From contig CALMOO010000657.1 in NCBI GenBank assembly GCA_937871705.1, forward strand, positions 1 through 64,000: 64,000 nt of DNA, read 5' to 3'. Below are positions 1 through 7,004 of this stretch, piece after piece. A model generated the notes under the pieces. It was given only the letters and a program-made list of their open reading frames with translations. It was not told the origin of the DNA and searched no databases. Positions within the stretch are counted from its first letter, which is position 1, and the number at the start of each line of letters is the position of its first letter. The stretch is from an uncultured Hymenobacter sp. (GTDB taxonomy: Bacteria; Bacteroidota; Bacteroidia; Cytophagales; Hymenobacteraceae). The position numbers and the translations under genes are program-made.

Positions 1-310
1 CTAGATGGTCGCTGAACTGCAGCGAACGGTAGATGGCCACTCGTTTGCCGTCATATTCTGGGGGCACCCCAGGCCCTATTGAAAGTACCTGCCCCGCCCC
101 TGAAGCCCCGTAGATGTCGTACTGGCTCACGGGGATGGAGCCGGGCGCAAATGTGCCGCCGCTAATAAAAGCTTTATCGCCGGGGTTGATGCCGCAGGCA
201 ACCATTTTAAGCAGCAAGTGGCCGGGCGCTGCCTGGACGGGCCTTGGTACTTGCTGCACCGTAATGCCGTGGGCCGCCGTGGCGCAGACGGCCTGCATAA
301 GTTGTTCCAT
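1..310 (-). CDS. MDR-family quinone oxidoreductase / alcohol dehydrogenase, C-terminus cut by window edge
   Basis: The reading frame starts at an ATG on the minus strand (complement of 308-310) and runs off the left edge. The first ~103 residues carry the N-terminal GroES-like signature of medium-chain dehydrogenase/reductases: a 'KMVACGINPGDKAFISGG' stretch, then 'GASGAGQVLSIGPGVP', which fits the usual 'D..G.G.V..VG..V' segment. By family it would be a zinc-independent NADPH:quinone or enone reductase in the cytoplasm; the cofactor-binding half is outside the window. It is transcribed divergently from the HxlR regulator at 398, a common arrangement in which HxlR controls the neighbouring oxidoreductase. 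Substrate unknown. Confidence 0.75.
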   Translation of the reverse strand, partial: MEQLMQAVCATAAHGITVQQVPRPVQAAPGHLLLKMVACGINPGDKAFISGGTFAPGSIPVSQYDIYGASGAGQVLSIGPGVPPEYDGKRVAIYRSLQFSDHL

Positions 311-360
311 ACCGAGTGATTTTGAGTGGTTAGTGGTGGTGGCAAAGGTCAGCCTGCACT

Positions 361-368
361 TACTTTTG
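361..368 (+). promoter_or_regulatory. Bacteroidota -7 box for the HxlR gene
   Basis: TACTTTTG matches the Bacteroidota -7 consensus TAnnTTTG perfectly and lies 30 bp before the HxlR start codon. No clear -33 TTTG is seen at the expected distance, so the call rests on the -7 box and position alone. Confidence 0.4.
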
Positions 369-397
369 CACAAGTACTCACCCGAAAGTAGGCACCT

Positions 398-748
398 ATG
401 ACGGCCATCAAACCAGCTTCCACCAACCAGGTCAATAAGCGCGAAAATGACACGAAGTGCCCCGTCACCTTTACCCTCAATAAGATAGGCGGGCGCTGGA
501 AGCCACTTATTATCAACCGGTTACTCAGCGGACCCATACGCTATGGGGAGCTTAAGCGCGAGATATCCGCCATCACCGAGAAAATGCTTATCCAGCACTT
601 AAAAGAATTGGAAGCCGATAAGCTGATAAATCGCGTGGCTCACCCGGTAGTCCCGCCCCACGTGGAATACAGCCTGACCGATTACGTCCGGGACTTGAGT
701 CCGATTTTGGTGGCCATGAAGGATTGGGCCACCAAGTATAATATCTAA
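398..748 (+). CDS. HxlR-family winged-helix transcriptional regulator
   Basis: 116 residues, the usual size for an HxlR regulator. The core begins at 'CPVTFTLNKIGGRWKPLII' (about residue 22), the hallmark opening of HxlR proteins, followed by 'RYGELKREI', 'MLIQHLKELEADKLI' and a wing ending in 'VEYSLTDYVRDLSPIL'. These proteins bind DNA as dimers and often sense reactive electrophiles or redox state. The cysteine in the opening motif (C22 region) is the residue used for sensing in some relatives; that role is only inference here. Divergent from the MDR gene at 310, its probable target. Confidence 0.9.
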   Translation: MTAIKPASTNQVNKRENDTKCPVTFTLNKIGGRWKPLIINRLLSGPIRYGELKREISAITEKMLIQHLKELEADKLINRVAHPVVPPHVEYSLTDYVRDLSPILVAMKDWATKYNI

Positions 749-978
749 GGAGCCGTTCGGATAAGGAGCAGCGTAGTGACGGGTCCTCGGGCTAGCCACT
801 ATTGCGGTGGAAACGAGCACTTCCCAAAGTCCGACGCGACTTTATACTAAACTTTTCACCAAGCGCATAGGTAGGGTAAACGTGCGTCGCACATAAGCCG
901 GGCAGGGGCCCGCCTGGCGCGTTGGAACCATACTAGGGCGTTATGTCCTTCGAGCGCTGCAAACGGCAACTTGCTTAT
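749..978. other. Gene-free stretch; former upstream region of the Crp/Fnr gene
   Basis: No convincing reading frame. If the Tn3-derived element at 979-2961 is removed, the sequence ending 'caacttgcttATG' joins directly to the second codon of the Crp/Fnr gene at 2964. These 230 bases are therefore inferred to be that gene's original upstream region. Confidence 0.45.
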
Positions 979-1016
979 GGAGTTCTTCTTCCAGCGGGGT
1001 GGGTTTACACGCTAAG
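979..1016 (+). repeat. Left terminal inverted repeat, Tn3 type, 38 bp
   Basis: Starts GGAGTTCTTCTTCC and ends ACGCTAAG. It pairs with 2924-2961 at 34 of 38 positions (mismatches at positions 16, 22, 25 and 30). The similarity continues inward for another 24 bp (21/24), into the last codons of the transposase. Confidence 0.85.
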
Positions 1017-1019
1017 CGT

Positions 1020-1267
1020 TTAAGCCTTGAGCGGCGCATCAGTATCAGTTTGGCGGAGCGGCCGGCGATATGGCAGGACAAGCGGGGCAGGGTTGGTGAA
1101 TGAGTATTGGCCCAACCGGTTACTATGGTCGTAACGGCTGGGCAAGAGAGATTTAGAAGGGGGCTTCGTCCAGCGGGTGGCCCTCGGCTTGCAGCGGCTA
1201 CACTTCCGGCAGACAAGCCGTGTTCCAGCGCAGCACGAGGTTGGCCTTGAGTAATAGCTTGGTTTAG
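1020..1267 (-). pseudogene. Tn3-family transposase C-terminal remnant
   Basis: Read on the minus strand with frameshifts, it gives 'LLLKANLVLRWNTACLPEV', 'LQAEGHPLDEAPF' and then 'SRYDHSNRLGQYSF'. These match in order the C-terminal blocks of Tn3 transposases (N-A-x-x-x-WNT; L..EG; LSPxRYeHIN..G.Y.F). The last piece ends at a TAA (1020-1022) four bases inside the terminal repeat, the normal location of the tnpA stop. At least two frameshifts and internal stops make it non-functional. Confidence 0.75.
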
Positions 1268-2121
1268 AAGTCGCCTTTTGAGGAGTGGATTCTAGCCGCG
1301 TCGCGCACGATGTACAGGGCTGTTATTCCTTGTGGGCTATGTTCTAGTAGGACTACCGTATCTACGGCTATACCTCTTGGCTCGAATAATAAGAGCCCGA
1401 TTGAATTATTGATGCACGCCCACTCGGCGCGGAGGCCGTGCGCGAATTTCTGGTAGAGCCCAAGCAGGTACCGGCCACACGCCTGTTGCCCGTAGATGGG
1501 TCGCCGGGCCGCCGTCCGGGTTCCGCCGTCGGCATAGATGATAACGTCCTGCCTCAGCAGTTGCACCAAGTGGGTTAGGTCACCGGCCGCTACGGCTTGC
1601 TGGAAGGCGCTCAGCAACCGCAACTGCTCCCGCTGCGAGGGATGGAACCGCGGTTGACGGGCCTGAATCCGCTGCTGGCCCCGGTGGTAGAGCTGGCGGC
1701 AGTAATCGACCCGAATGTCCAACAGGTCGGCCAACTCCTCGTAGTCATACGCAAAGCTTTCCTTGAGCAGAAACACGGCCCGTTCCAGCGGCGAGAGCGT
1801 GGCCAGCGTCAGCCAGAGCCCGAAGGAAACATCTAGGCTGGCGTCGATCTCGTACCGGGGCTGAACCAGTGGCTCGGGCAATTCCGTGCCCGTGGCACGG
1901 GGCGGGCGCCGGGTGAGCAGCGTTACGCACCGGTTCTTGACGGCGCGCAGCAGATAGCGGCGGGGGTCGGCCACGTGGTGGTGGTCGGCGGCAAACCAGT
2001 TGGCCAAGACTTCTTGCACGATGTCCTCACTATCGGCAGCGTGACCAGTGAGGCGGTAGGCAAAGGCAAACAGCGGACCGCGCAGCTCGGTGATGGCCGT
2101 AATCGAAGGGGACATTAACAT
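1264..2121 (-). CDS. ECF41-type (SigJ-like) RNA polymerase sigma factor with SnoaL-like C-terminal domain
   Basis: 285 residues. Region 2 lies at about 8-72 ('LFAFAYRLTGHAADSEDIVQEV'-type core), region 4 at about 103-155 ('LSPLERAVFLLKESFAYDYEELADLL'-type helix-turn-helix), and a SnoaL/NTF2-like extension at about 165-280. The extension contains 'YADGGTRTAARRPIYG' (196-211), which corresponds to the DGGGK-type motif that controls activity of ECF41 sigma factors. ECF41 factors have no separate anti-sigma protein; their own C-terminal domain regulates them, and they usually lie next to a DoxX-like or carboxymuconolactone-decarboxylase gene. Here the divergent neighbour at 2234 is a small membrane protein. 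Start could also be the ATG two codons in (2115). It is cargo of the Tn3-derived element. Confidence 0.88.
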   Translation of the reverse strand: MLMSPSITAITELRGPLFAFAYRLTGHAADSEDIVQEVLANWFAADHHHVADPRRYLLRAVKNRCVTLLTRRPPRATGTELPEPLVQPRYEIDASLDVSFGLWLTLATLSPLERAVFLLKESFAYDYEELADLLDIRVDYCRQLYHRGQQRIQARQPRFHPSQREQLRLLSAFQQAVAAGDLTHLVQLLRQDVIIYADGGTRTAARRPIYGQQACGRYLLGLYQKFAHGLRAEWACINNSIGLLLFEPRGIAVDTVVLLEHSPQGITALYIVRDAARIHSSKGDF

Positions 2122-2233
2122 AGCAGGTAGGTGGCGGCAGCCGGGTCAAAGGTAAATTTTTTGGAGGTGAGTTGTCACAGCGAGCGGACGGGCGGGTCTT
2201 AGGTGAAATCACTTCTTCCCTATCCATTGCGCT

Positions 2234-2671
2234 ATGCCGTCGCCCTTGCCCCTTTGGGTTCGCCTGAATCTCTGGTACCTAGTTGCCAGCAATGTTTTTC
2301 CCGGCGTGTGGGCCGCGTTCTGGCCCCATGACTTTTATACCTTCTTCCCCCACTTCGGCCTGGGCCTGCGTTGGGTGGCCACCGATGGCCCCTACAACGA
2401 ACACCTTATCCGCGATGTAGGCGCGTTTTTTCTGAGCATGAGCGTGCTGCCGCTGCTGGCCCTGTTGCGGCCCCAACTCGTGGCCGTGCGCGCCGTACCA
2501 TTTGGCCTGCTGCTGTTCAATGGCCTGCACCTGGTCTACCACGTGAGCCACCTACACATGGTGACGCCCGTAAACCGTTACACCAGCATCAGCGCGCTCA
2601 TCGGGAGCCTTGTGCTGACGCTTACGCTGTGGCTAGCTCCGGCTAATCCTACTATTCCGCGCCGCCAATAG
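2234..2671 (+). CDS. Small four-helix membrane protein (DoxX/DUF4345-like)
   Basis: 145 residues with four predicted membrane spans at about 10-30, 60-82, 88-108 and 120-137. 'YHVSHLHM' and 'FNGLHLVYH' supply histidines near the membrane faces. The topology and size fit DoxX-like or DUF4345-type inner-membrane proteins, but the exact family cannot be settled by eye. The 112-bp divergent promoter region is shared with the ECF41 sigma gene; in known ECF41 loci the divergent gene is normally the sigma factor's target, so that role is inferred. It lies inside the Tn3-derived element. Confidence 0.75.
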   Translation: MPSPLPLWVRLNLWYLVASNVFPGVWAAFWPHDFYTFFPHFGLGLRWVATDGPYNEHLIRDVGAFFLSMSVLPLLALLRPQLVAVRAVPFGLLLFNGLHLVYHVSHLHMVTPVNRYTSISALIGSLVLTLTLWLAPANPTIPRRQ

Positions 2672-2765
2672 CGAGCTAATTGGCATAGAATGGGAGAGTA
2701 CAGCGTTAAGCCCCTTACCAAATTCAAAAGCCATTTTTGGACCCAACTTTTAACCAAAGCTGATG

Positions 2766-2901
2766 TTGAGGAGCAGTAGCAGGCAGCGCGCGGCCTGGGT
2801 TTGCACTTCCTGCTGCTTGCAGCGGCTGACGCCCTCGCTGCTAAACCACCGCTCGGCCCGCAGCGCGTGCAGTTCTTTCTCCTGATTGAATTGGGTAACG
2901 A
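2766..2901 (-). pseudogene. Tn3-family transposase internal remnant
   Basis: The minus strand reads 'QFNQEKELHALRAERWF', 'SSEGVSRCKQQEVQTQAARC' and 'LLLLLN'. This is the conserved Tn3 transposase segment LNKGE.LHALRR...EG.I..RQ.EEQ...A.CL.L..N that precedes WNT in the intact protein. It breaks off at 'LLLLLN', just where the other remnant (1267) begins, so the sigma-factor module lies between the two halves. It is fused directly to a duplicated copy of the transposon end at 2900-2961. Confidence 0.75.
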
Positions 2902-2923
2902 TGCGTCGCTCAGGGCTCAAACG

Positions 2924-2961
2924 CTTAGCGTTTAAATCCGCCCCGTTGGAAGAAGAACTCC
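2924..2961 (-). repeat. Right terminal inverted repeat, Tn3 type, 38 bp
   Basis: Inverted partner of 979-1016 (34/38). The extra 24 bp of similarity on the inner side (2900-2923) is the inverted copy of the tnpA stop-codon region. Both ends of the element therefore derive from the tnpA-proximal end of the parent transposon. Confidence 0.85.
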
Positions 2962-2963
2962 TT

Positions 2964-3542
2964 ATGGCTACATGCCCCTCTTTGCTGGACGCTTTCACCC
3001 CCTTCGGCCTGCTCTCTGCCGCTGCCCTGTGCAAATTGCTCGCCGCCTGGGAAGTACGCACAGTGGCGGAAGGCGAGTCACTATCTGCGCCGGGTGCCGT
3101 CTGCCGGGAGGCATTTTTTATTCAGCAGGGAGTACTGCGCGTAGTCGCCCGGCTGCCGCGGGGCCGGGAAGTCACGCATTCCTTCCGGCGGGAAGGGCAG
3201 TTCTGCACGGTGCTCGCCAGCTTTGAGCAACTGGCGCCCACGCCGCTATACATCCAGGCTGCGTGCCCGGCGCGGGTGCTGGCCCTCGACAAGTCCCGCC
3301 TGGACGAGCTCGTGCAGCAAATACCCCCTTTACCGGGATTAGTGGCGCAACTCATCCAGCAGGAGCTGCTAGACAAGCTACACACGCAACGCGCGTATGC
3401 CGGGCTGGATGCGCAAGCTCGCTATCAGGTGCTGCTGCACCACCAGCCCGAGGTGGCTCAGCGGGTGCCGCAGCACATGCTGGCCTCTTACCTGGGCATC
3501 ACGCCCCAATCACTCAGCCGGCTACGCAAAGCCAACTGCTAG
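2964..3542 (+). CDS. Crp/Fnr-family transcriptional regulator
   Basis: 192 residues from the ATG at 2964. A cyclic-nucleotide-binding-like beta-roll spans about 20-115 ('AFFIQQGVLRVVARLPRGREVTHSFRREG'-type) and a C-terminal helix-turn-helix ends in 'LASYLGITPQSLSRLRK', the form common in Bacteroidota Crp/Fnr proteins. No FNR-type cysteine cluster is seen. The frame is open upstream through the transposon repeat to 2886, but 2964 is preferred: it gives the normal family length, and the preserved pre-insertion junction also places this ATG as the native start. It now lacks its native upstream region and must rely on promoters in the element. Confidence 0.85.
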   Translation: MATCPSLLDAFTPFGLLSAAALCKLLAAWEVRTVAEGESLSAPGAVCREAFFIQQGVLRVVARLPRGREVTHSFRREGQFCTVLASFEQLAPTPLYIQAACPARVLALDKSRLDELVQQIPPLPGLVAQLIQQELLDKLHTQRAYAGLDAQARYQVLLHHQPEVAQRVPQHMLASYLGITPQSLSRLRKANC

Positions 3543-3608
3543 CACGTTTTTTACCATTTGGTAAGTCTCCTGGCCCCGAATTTTGTGCCAAACCAAGTAA
3601 CTGAAGGC

Positions 3609-4700
3609 ATGAAAGCAGCTATTTTAAAGGCATTTGGCTCGCCCCTCGTCGTAGAAACCCTGCCCGATCCACACCCCACCGCGGGCGAGGTCGTCGTGGA
3701 CATCGTGGCCGCGCCGGTGCTGGCCTACGCGGCCGAGGTGTTCAGCGGCGCCCGGCAATACCCACTCTTGCTGCCGCTGGCCGTGGGGACCGGCGCAGTG
3801 GGTCGGGTGCGGGCCGTGGGGCCCGACGCCACCCGGCTGGCTCCCGGCGACTGGGTACTCTGCGACCCCACCGTGCGCGCCCGCGATGAAGCGGTGGCCC
3901 CCGACATAATGCTACAGGGCTTGATTGCGCCCGGCCCCGGCGCGCAGCGCCTGCAAGCGCACTTCCGGCACGGCTCCTTCGCCGAGCAACAGCTGCTGCC
4001 GCTGGAAAATGCGTTTCGGCTGGGCCCTCTTGCCGCGGCGGACGCAGCGCGCTGGTGTGCCCTGGGTACGTACCTAGTGCCCTACGGGGGCCTGTTGGCG
4101 GCTGGCCTGCAAGCGGGAGAAACCGTGCTCATTAGCGGAGCCACTGGTCATTTTGGGAGTGCGGGCGTTGCCGTGGCCCTGGCGATGGGCGCGGGCTGCG
4201 TAGTCGCAACAGGCCGTAGCGAAGCCGTGCTGGCCGACCTGGTGCGCCGCTTCGGTTCCCGCGTGGTGCCTATCGCGCTGACCGGTGATGAATCAACCGA
4301 CCAGAACCGGTTGCGTGAGGCCGCACCAGGCCCCATTGATAAGGTGCTCGACATCCTGCCCCCCTTGCCGGATGCCACTTTGGTGCGGACCGCCGCGCTG
4401 ACGGTGCGCCCTCACGGCACCGTGGTGCTGATGGGTGGCCAGCGCGGTGAACTCGCGTTGAATTACGCGCACCTGATGCGCAACGGCATTACCGTGCGCG
4501 GCCAATACATGTACCCCCGCGAGGCTGCGGGCCGCCTAGTAGCCCTCATCCGCGCCGGCTTGTTGTCGCTGGACGAGTTCGCCGTGACTAGCTTCTCGTT
4601 GAACCAGGCAAATGAGGCCGTGGCCCATGCTGCCCGGTCGGGTGGCCCCTTTCGTTACACGGTCATCCAGCCGCTAACCGCGCAGGATACGGATAAATAA
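3609..4700 (+). CDS. MDR-family zinc-independent quinone oxidoreductase / alcohol dehydrogenase
   Basis: 363 residues from the ATG at 3609 ('MKAAILKAFGSPLVVE'); an upstream in-frame start at 3558 would add 17 residues not typical of the family. An N-terminal GroES-like domain ('AVGTGAVGRVRAVGPDATRLAPGDWV') is followed by a Rossmann NADPH-binding segment 'LISGATGHFGSAGVAVAL' at about 160. Cytoplasmic NAD(P)H-dependent oxidoreductase; substrate unknown. It follows the Crp/Fnr gene by 66 bp on the same strand and is the likely regulatory target. Confidence 0.85.
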   Translation: MKAAILKAFGSPLVVETLPDPHPTAGEVVVDIVAAPVLAYAAEVFSGARQYPLLLPLAVGTGAVGRVRAVGPDATRLAPGDWVLCDPTVRARDEAVAPDIMLQGLIAPGPGAQRLQAHFRHGSFAEQQLLPLENAFRLGPLAAADAARWCALGTYLVPYGGLLAAGLQAGETVLISGATGHFGSAGVAVALAMGAGCVVATGRSEAVLADLVRRFGSRVVPIALTGDESTDQNRLREAAPGPIDKVLDILPPLPDATLVRTAALTVRPHGTVVLMGGQRGELALNYAHLMRNGITVRGQYMYPREAAGRLVALIRAGLLSLDEFAVTSFSLNQANEAVAHAARSGGPFRYTVIQPLTAQDTDK

Positions 4701-5040
4701 CGACTTGCTAGCCACAATTTCTTAGCTCAACGAATAGGCCAGCTGGTTATAACCTCGGACAGCTTACAAATTCAGGGCTGTTATTACACTTTGGCTAGCC
4801 TTTCTTAATGTGCTATTATCTCCGTTGCCGACCTGACCACAAATAGCATAGGAATCTTGATTTTACATCGGAAGTCCGTCCGACGATAGAATGCGCTGAC
4901 GGCAAATGACCAACAGTCCGAAAAAGGATTTATATTTTGGACTGCTGGTCATTTTTAGACTAATGGTAAACTTTTTTATCACGTTCGCGTTTATACCCGC
5001 ATACAGTCACATTCTCAACCCCATTTCACCCCCTCACATC
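4701..5040. other. Intergenic region with inverted-repeat operator cluster
   Basis: No gene is supported. An open frame begins at 4906, but its first 45 codons cross the operator repeats and look non-coding. The stretch carries the operator array described at 4904-4971. Confidence 0.5.
4904..4971. promoter_or_regulatory. TetR-type operator array, three sites
   Basis: Two arms, AAATGACCAACAGTCC (4904-4919) and GGACTGCTGGTCATTT (4939-4954), form a near-perfect inverted repeat around a short spacer. A third site, AGACTAATGGTAAAC (4957-4971), follows in direct orientation. The unit GACYAnnRGTC recurs before the tetR gene (9286-9317), the efflux operon (10080-10100) and the SusC gene (18231-18261). 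Confidence 0.55.
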
Positions 5041-5379
5041 ATGTCTGATACCGCCAACACCACGCACCTGAATTCGACCATTGAGTCGTTAGGCAAAGGA
5101 CTGAGCCACGCCAAAGCCGGCGCCACCCGCAGCATTCACAGCTGGGTGGAAACGCTCAATGCCAGCAAAGCCCCTGCTCTGCACGCCTTGGCCAAGGAGT
5201 TGCAGCAACTCGACAAGCTGCTGAGCGGCGACAAAGCTTCCGGCCCGGAAATCCAAAAAGCGCTGGCATCCATCGGCCAGCACACGACCGCTTCCGCCGC
5301 TAGTGCCGAAGGGGCCACGGCCGATAAAATCAAGCAGCTCGGCAAAGCCCTGACCGACGCCGCTGCGAGCTTGAAATAA
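5041..5379 (+). CDS. Small helical hypothetical protein
   Basis: 112 residues from the ATG at 5041 ('MSDTANTTHLNSTIESLGKG'). The sequence is rich in Ala, Lys, Leu and Gln with heptad-like spacing ('LAKELQQLDKLLSG', 'IKQLGKALTDAAASL'), suggesting an all-helical, possibly coiled-coil, soluble protein. No signal peptide and no recognisable family. The upstream extension to 4906 crosses the operator repeats and was rejected. A strong terminator follows directly, so the gene is a single transcription unit. The operator array suggests control by the same TetR regulator as the efflux operon. Confidence 0.7.
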   Translation: MSDTANTTHLNSTIESLGKGLSHAKAGATRSIHSWVETLNASKAPALHALAKELQQLDKLLSGDKASGPEIQKALASIGQHTTASAASAEGATADKIKQLGKALTDAAASLK

Positions 5380-5394
5380 GCATCCGCCGCATCT

Positions 5395-5433
5395 AAAAAG
5401 GCCGCCCCTCTAAGCTGAGCGGCGGCCTTTTTT
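5395..5433 (+). terminator. Rho-independent terminator after the small helical protein gene
   Basis: The stem AAAAAGGCCGCC / GGCGGCCTTTTTT with a 14-15 nt loop is followed by a T run. It lies 15 bp after the stop codon at 5379. Confidence 0.85.
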
Positions 5434-5489
5434 AAGGCAGGGCTGCTGGCAAGACAACCTAAAAAGTCAACCTTAACCGAGCACATTCC

Positions 5490-6080
5490 ATGAACACGCT
5501 CTTAACAAAAGGCACGGTGATGCCACCAGTCCAATTTTACCCCGACTTTTTAAGCCTGGCCGATAACCTGGCGTGGTTCGAGCAGTCCAAGGCTCTCAAC
5601 TGGAAGCGGGGGGAAATGACGATGTACGGTAAGAAAATTCCTGTGCCGCGCGAGGAAACCTTGTTTGGCGACGACTTCCGCTACGAGTACCGGGGCACCC
5701 TGCTGAAGGCGGACCCTTGGCCCGACTTTCTGCTCGAGGCCCGCGACCGTATTCAGATGGTCTGCGGGCTGACCTTCAATTTCGCGGTGGGCAACCGCTA
5801 TGTGACCGGGAAAGACTCCATTGGCTGGCACTCGGACAGCTTCCCGCAAATTGGGCCACGGCCGGCCGTGGCCTCGCTGAGTCTGGGGAGCACCCGGCGC
5901 TTCAAGCTGCGCCACAAGGCTACGGAGGAAGTTGTGGACTACGACTTGGCAAGCGGCTCCTTGCTGATTATGCTCCCTGGCTGTCAGGAAGACTGGGAAC
6001 ACGCGGTGCTGAAAACCGCCCGCCCGGTGGGCGAGCGCATCAACTGGACGTTCCGGCCCCACCGGGACGCACAGGTATAG
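5490..6080 (+). CDS. AlkB-like 2-oxoglutarate/Fe(II) dioxygenase (DNA/RNA dealkylation)
   Basis: 196 residues; a start at residue 11 (5520) is also possible. It shows the AlkB core: 'NRY' near 102-104, the iron ligands H114 and D116 in 'IGWHSDSF', the third ligand H171 in 'WEHAV', and the 2-oxoglutarate/substrate arginines in 'ERINWTFR' (R183, R189). AlkB enzymes oxidatively remove methyl groups from N1-adenine and N3-cytosine in nucleic acids. The AlkA-like glycosylase starts 16 bp downstream, so the two form an alkylation-damage repair operon. No Ada-type activator was found nearby. Confidence 0.9.
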   Translation: MNTLLTKGTVMPPVQFYPDFLSLADNLAWFEQSKALNWKRGEMTMYGKKIPVPREETLFGDDFRYEYRGTLLKADPWPDFLLEARDRIQMVCGLTFNFAVGNRYVTGKDSIGWHSDSFPQIGPRPAVASLSLGSTRRFKLRHKATEEVVDYDLASGSLLIMLPGCQEDWEHAVLKTARPVGERINWTFRPHRDAQV

Positions 6081-6096
6081 TCTTATCCCATCCGCT

Positions 6097-7002
6097 ATGA
6101 TCATTCCCCAACCCATCAACCTGCGGTTTACCAGCGATTACTCGCTGGCCGCCAGCGTTGCCTTGGCCGCCAGCGCTGCGTTCGTCGATAAGCTCTACGG
6201 CGGACCGAACGGCGAGGTGCTCGACCTAGCAATCTTACTGGAAGACTCCTGGCAGACGGTCGGGGTGCGTCTGGACCAGCTCGAGGGACGGGTGCGCGCC
6301 CGGGTGCTAGACAACCCCGGCCAGGCGATGACCACTGACGTATGCGCCCAACTGGAGCGCCTGCTGTCACTTGACACCGACGGGGCCGATTTTGCCGCCA
6401 TTATTGCCCGCGACCCGGTAGTGGCCGCGCTCCGGGAGCAGCATTGCGGCATCCGGCCCGTGCTGTTGCCGAGTCCTTACGAGGCGGCGGCGCGCGCCAT
6501 TATCGGCCACCAATTGCCCGCGCGGCAGGCGGCGGCCATCACCGCTCGCATTGCCGGGGCCCACGGGGTGCGCGTGGACTTGGCTGGCCACATGCTGCAC
6601 GGCTTTCCGGCTCCCAGCCAACTGGCCGACCTGCCTACTATCCAGGGACTGGCCGGGCGCAAAGTTGCTCAGTTGCGCGTGCTCGGCAGTGCCGCGGCCG
6701 ATGGCTGGCTCAGCAGCGCCCGCCTCCGTACCCTGCCCCGCGACGAAGCCCTGGCTGAATTGCAGCAATTGCCCGGTATCGGCCCGTTCTCGGCCGAACT
6801 GGTGATGATGCGGGGGGTAGGCGAGCCCGACGCCTTCCCGCTCACCGAAAAGCGCCTGCACCGGGCCATGGCCGCCGCCTATCAGCTCGGCGCGGCACCG
6901 AGTCTTGCCAAGCTCGAACAAGTAGCCGAGCGCTGGCGGCCTTACCGCAACTGGGCAGGCCTGCTGCTCCGCAACTTTCAACCAATCCCCCAATTTGCCT
7001 GA
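6097..7002 (+). CDS. DNA-3-methyladenine glycosylase II (AlkA-like, HhH-GPD)
   Basis: 301 residues. The helix-hairpin-helix and Gly/Pro-rich loop sit at about 222-235 ('LQQLPGIGPFSAELVMMRG'), followed by the catalytic Asp at about 245 in 'GEPDAFPL'. The N-terminal ~100 residues correspond to the AlkA beta-sheet domain. The enzyme excises 3-methyladenine and other alkylated purines, leaving abasic sites. It is co-transcribed with the AlkB-like gene; its TGA is two bases before the ATG of the next gene, so the amidohydrolase is probably in the same operon. Confidence 0.9.
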   Translation: MIIPQPINLRFTSDYSLAASVALAASAAFVDKLYGGPNGEVLDLAILLEDSWQTVGVRLDQLEGRVRARVLDNPGQAMTTDVCAQLERLLSLDTDGADFAAIIARDPVVAALREQHCGIRPVLLPSPYEAAARAIIGHQLPARQAAAITARIAGAHGVRVDLAGHMLHGFPAPSQLADLPTIQGLAGRKVAQLRVLGSAAADGWLSSARLRTLPRDEALAELQQLPGIGPFSAELVMMRGVGEPDAFPLTEKRLHRAMAAAYQLGAAPSLAKLEQVAERWRPYRNWAGLLLRNFQPIPQFA

Positions 7003-7004
7003 CC

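Larger units (their letters stand above)
979..2961. mobile_element. Tn3-family-derived composite element with sigma factor cargo
   Basis: The element is bounded by 38-bp inverted repeats (34/38 identical) that end internally in ACGCTAAG, the diagnostic inner end of Tn3-family termini. A direct repeat CTTATG lies at both outer edges (974-979 and 2961-2966, one base shared with the terminal repeats), consistent with a ~5-bp target duplication. Inside are two non-functional pieces of Tn3 transposase (1020-1267 and 2766-2901, both minus strand), and between them an ECF41-like sigma factor and a small membrane protein in divergent orientation. No intact transposase or resolvase remains, so movement would require a transposase in trans. 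The right end abuts the start codon of the Crp/Fnr gene at 2964. Confidence 0.75.

Noticed and set aside
941..1216. 91-codon minus-strand frame over the transposon left end
   Set aside because: It mixes the tnpA remnant in a wrong frame with the terminal repeat; the real signal is a frameshifted Tn3 transposase tail.
2886..2963. Upstream in-frame extension of the Crp/Fnr gene
   Set aside because: These 26 codons translate the transposon terminal repeat; family length and the reconstructed insertion site both favour the ATG at 2964.
4906..5040. N-terminal extension of the small helical protein
   Set aside because: It reads through the operator repeats and adds a hydrophobic stretch unlike the rest; the ATG at 5041 gives a coherent protein.
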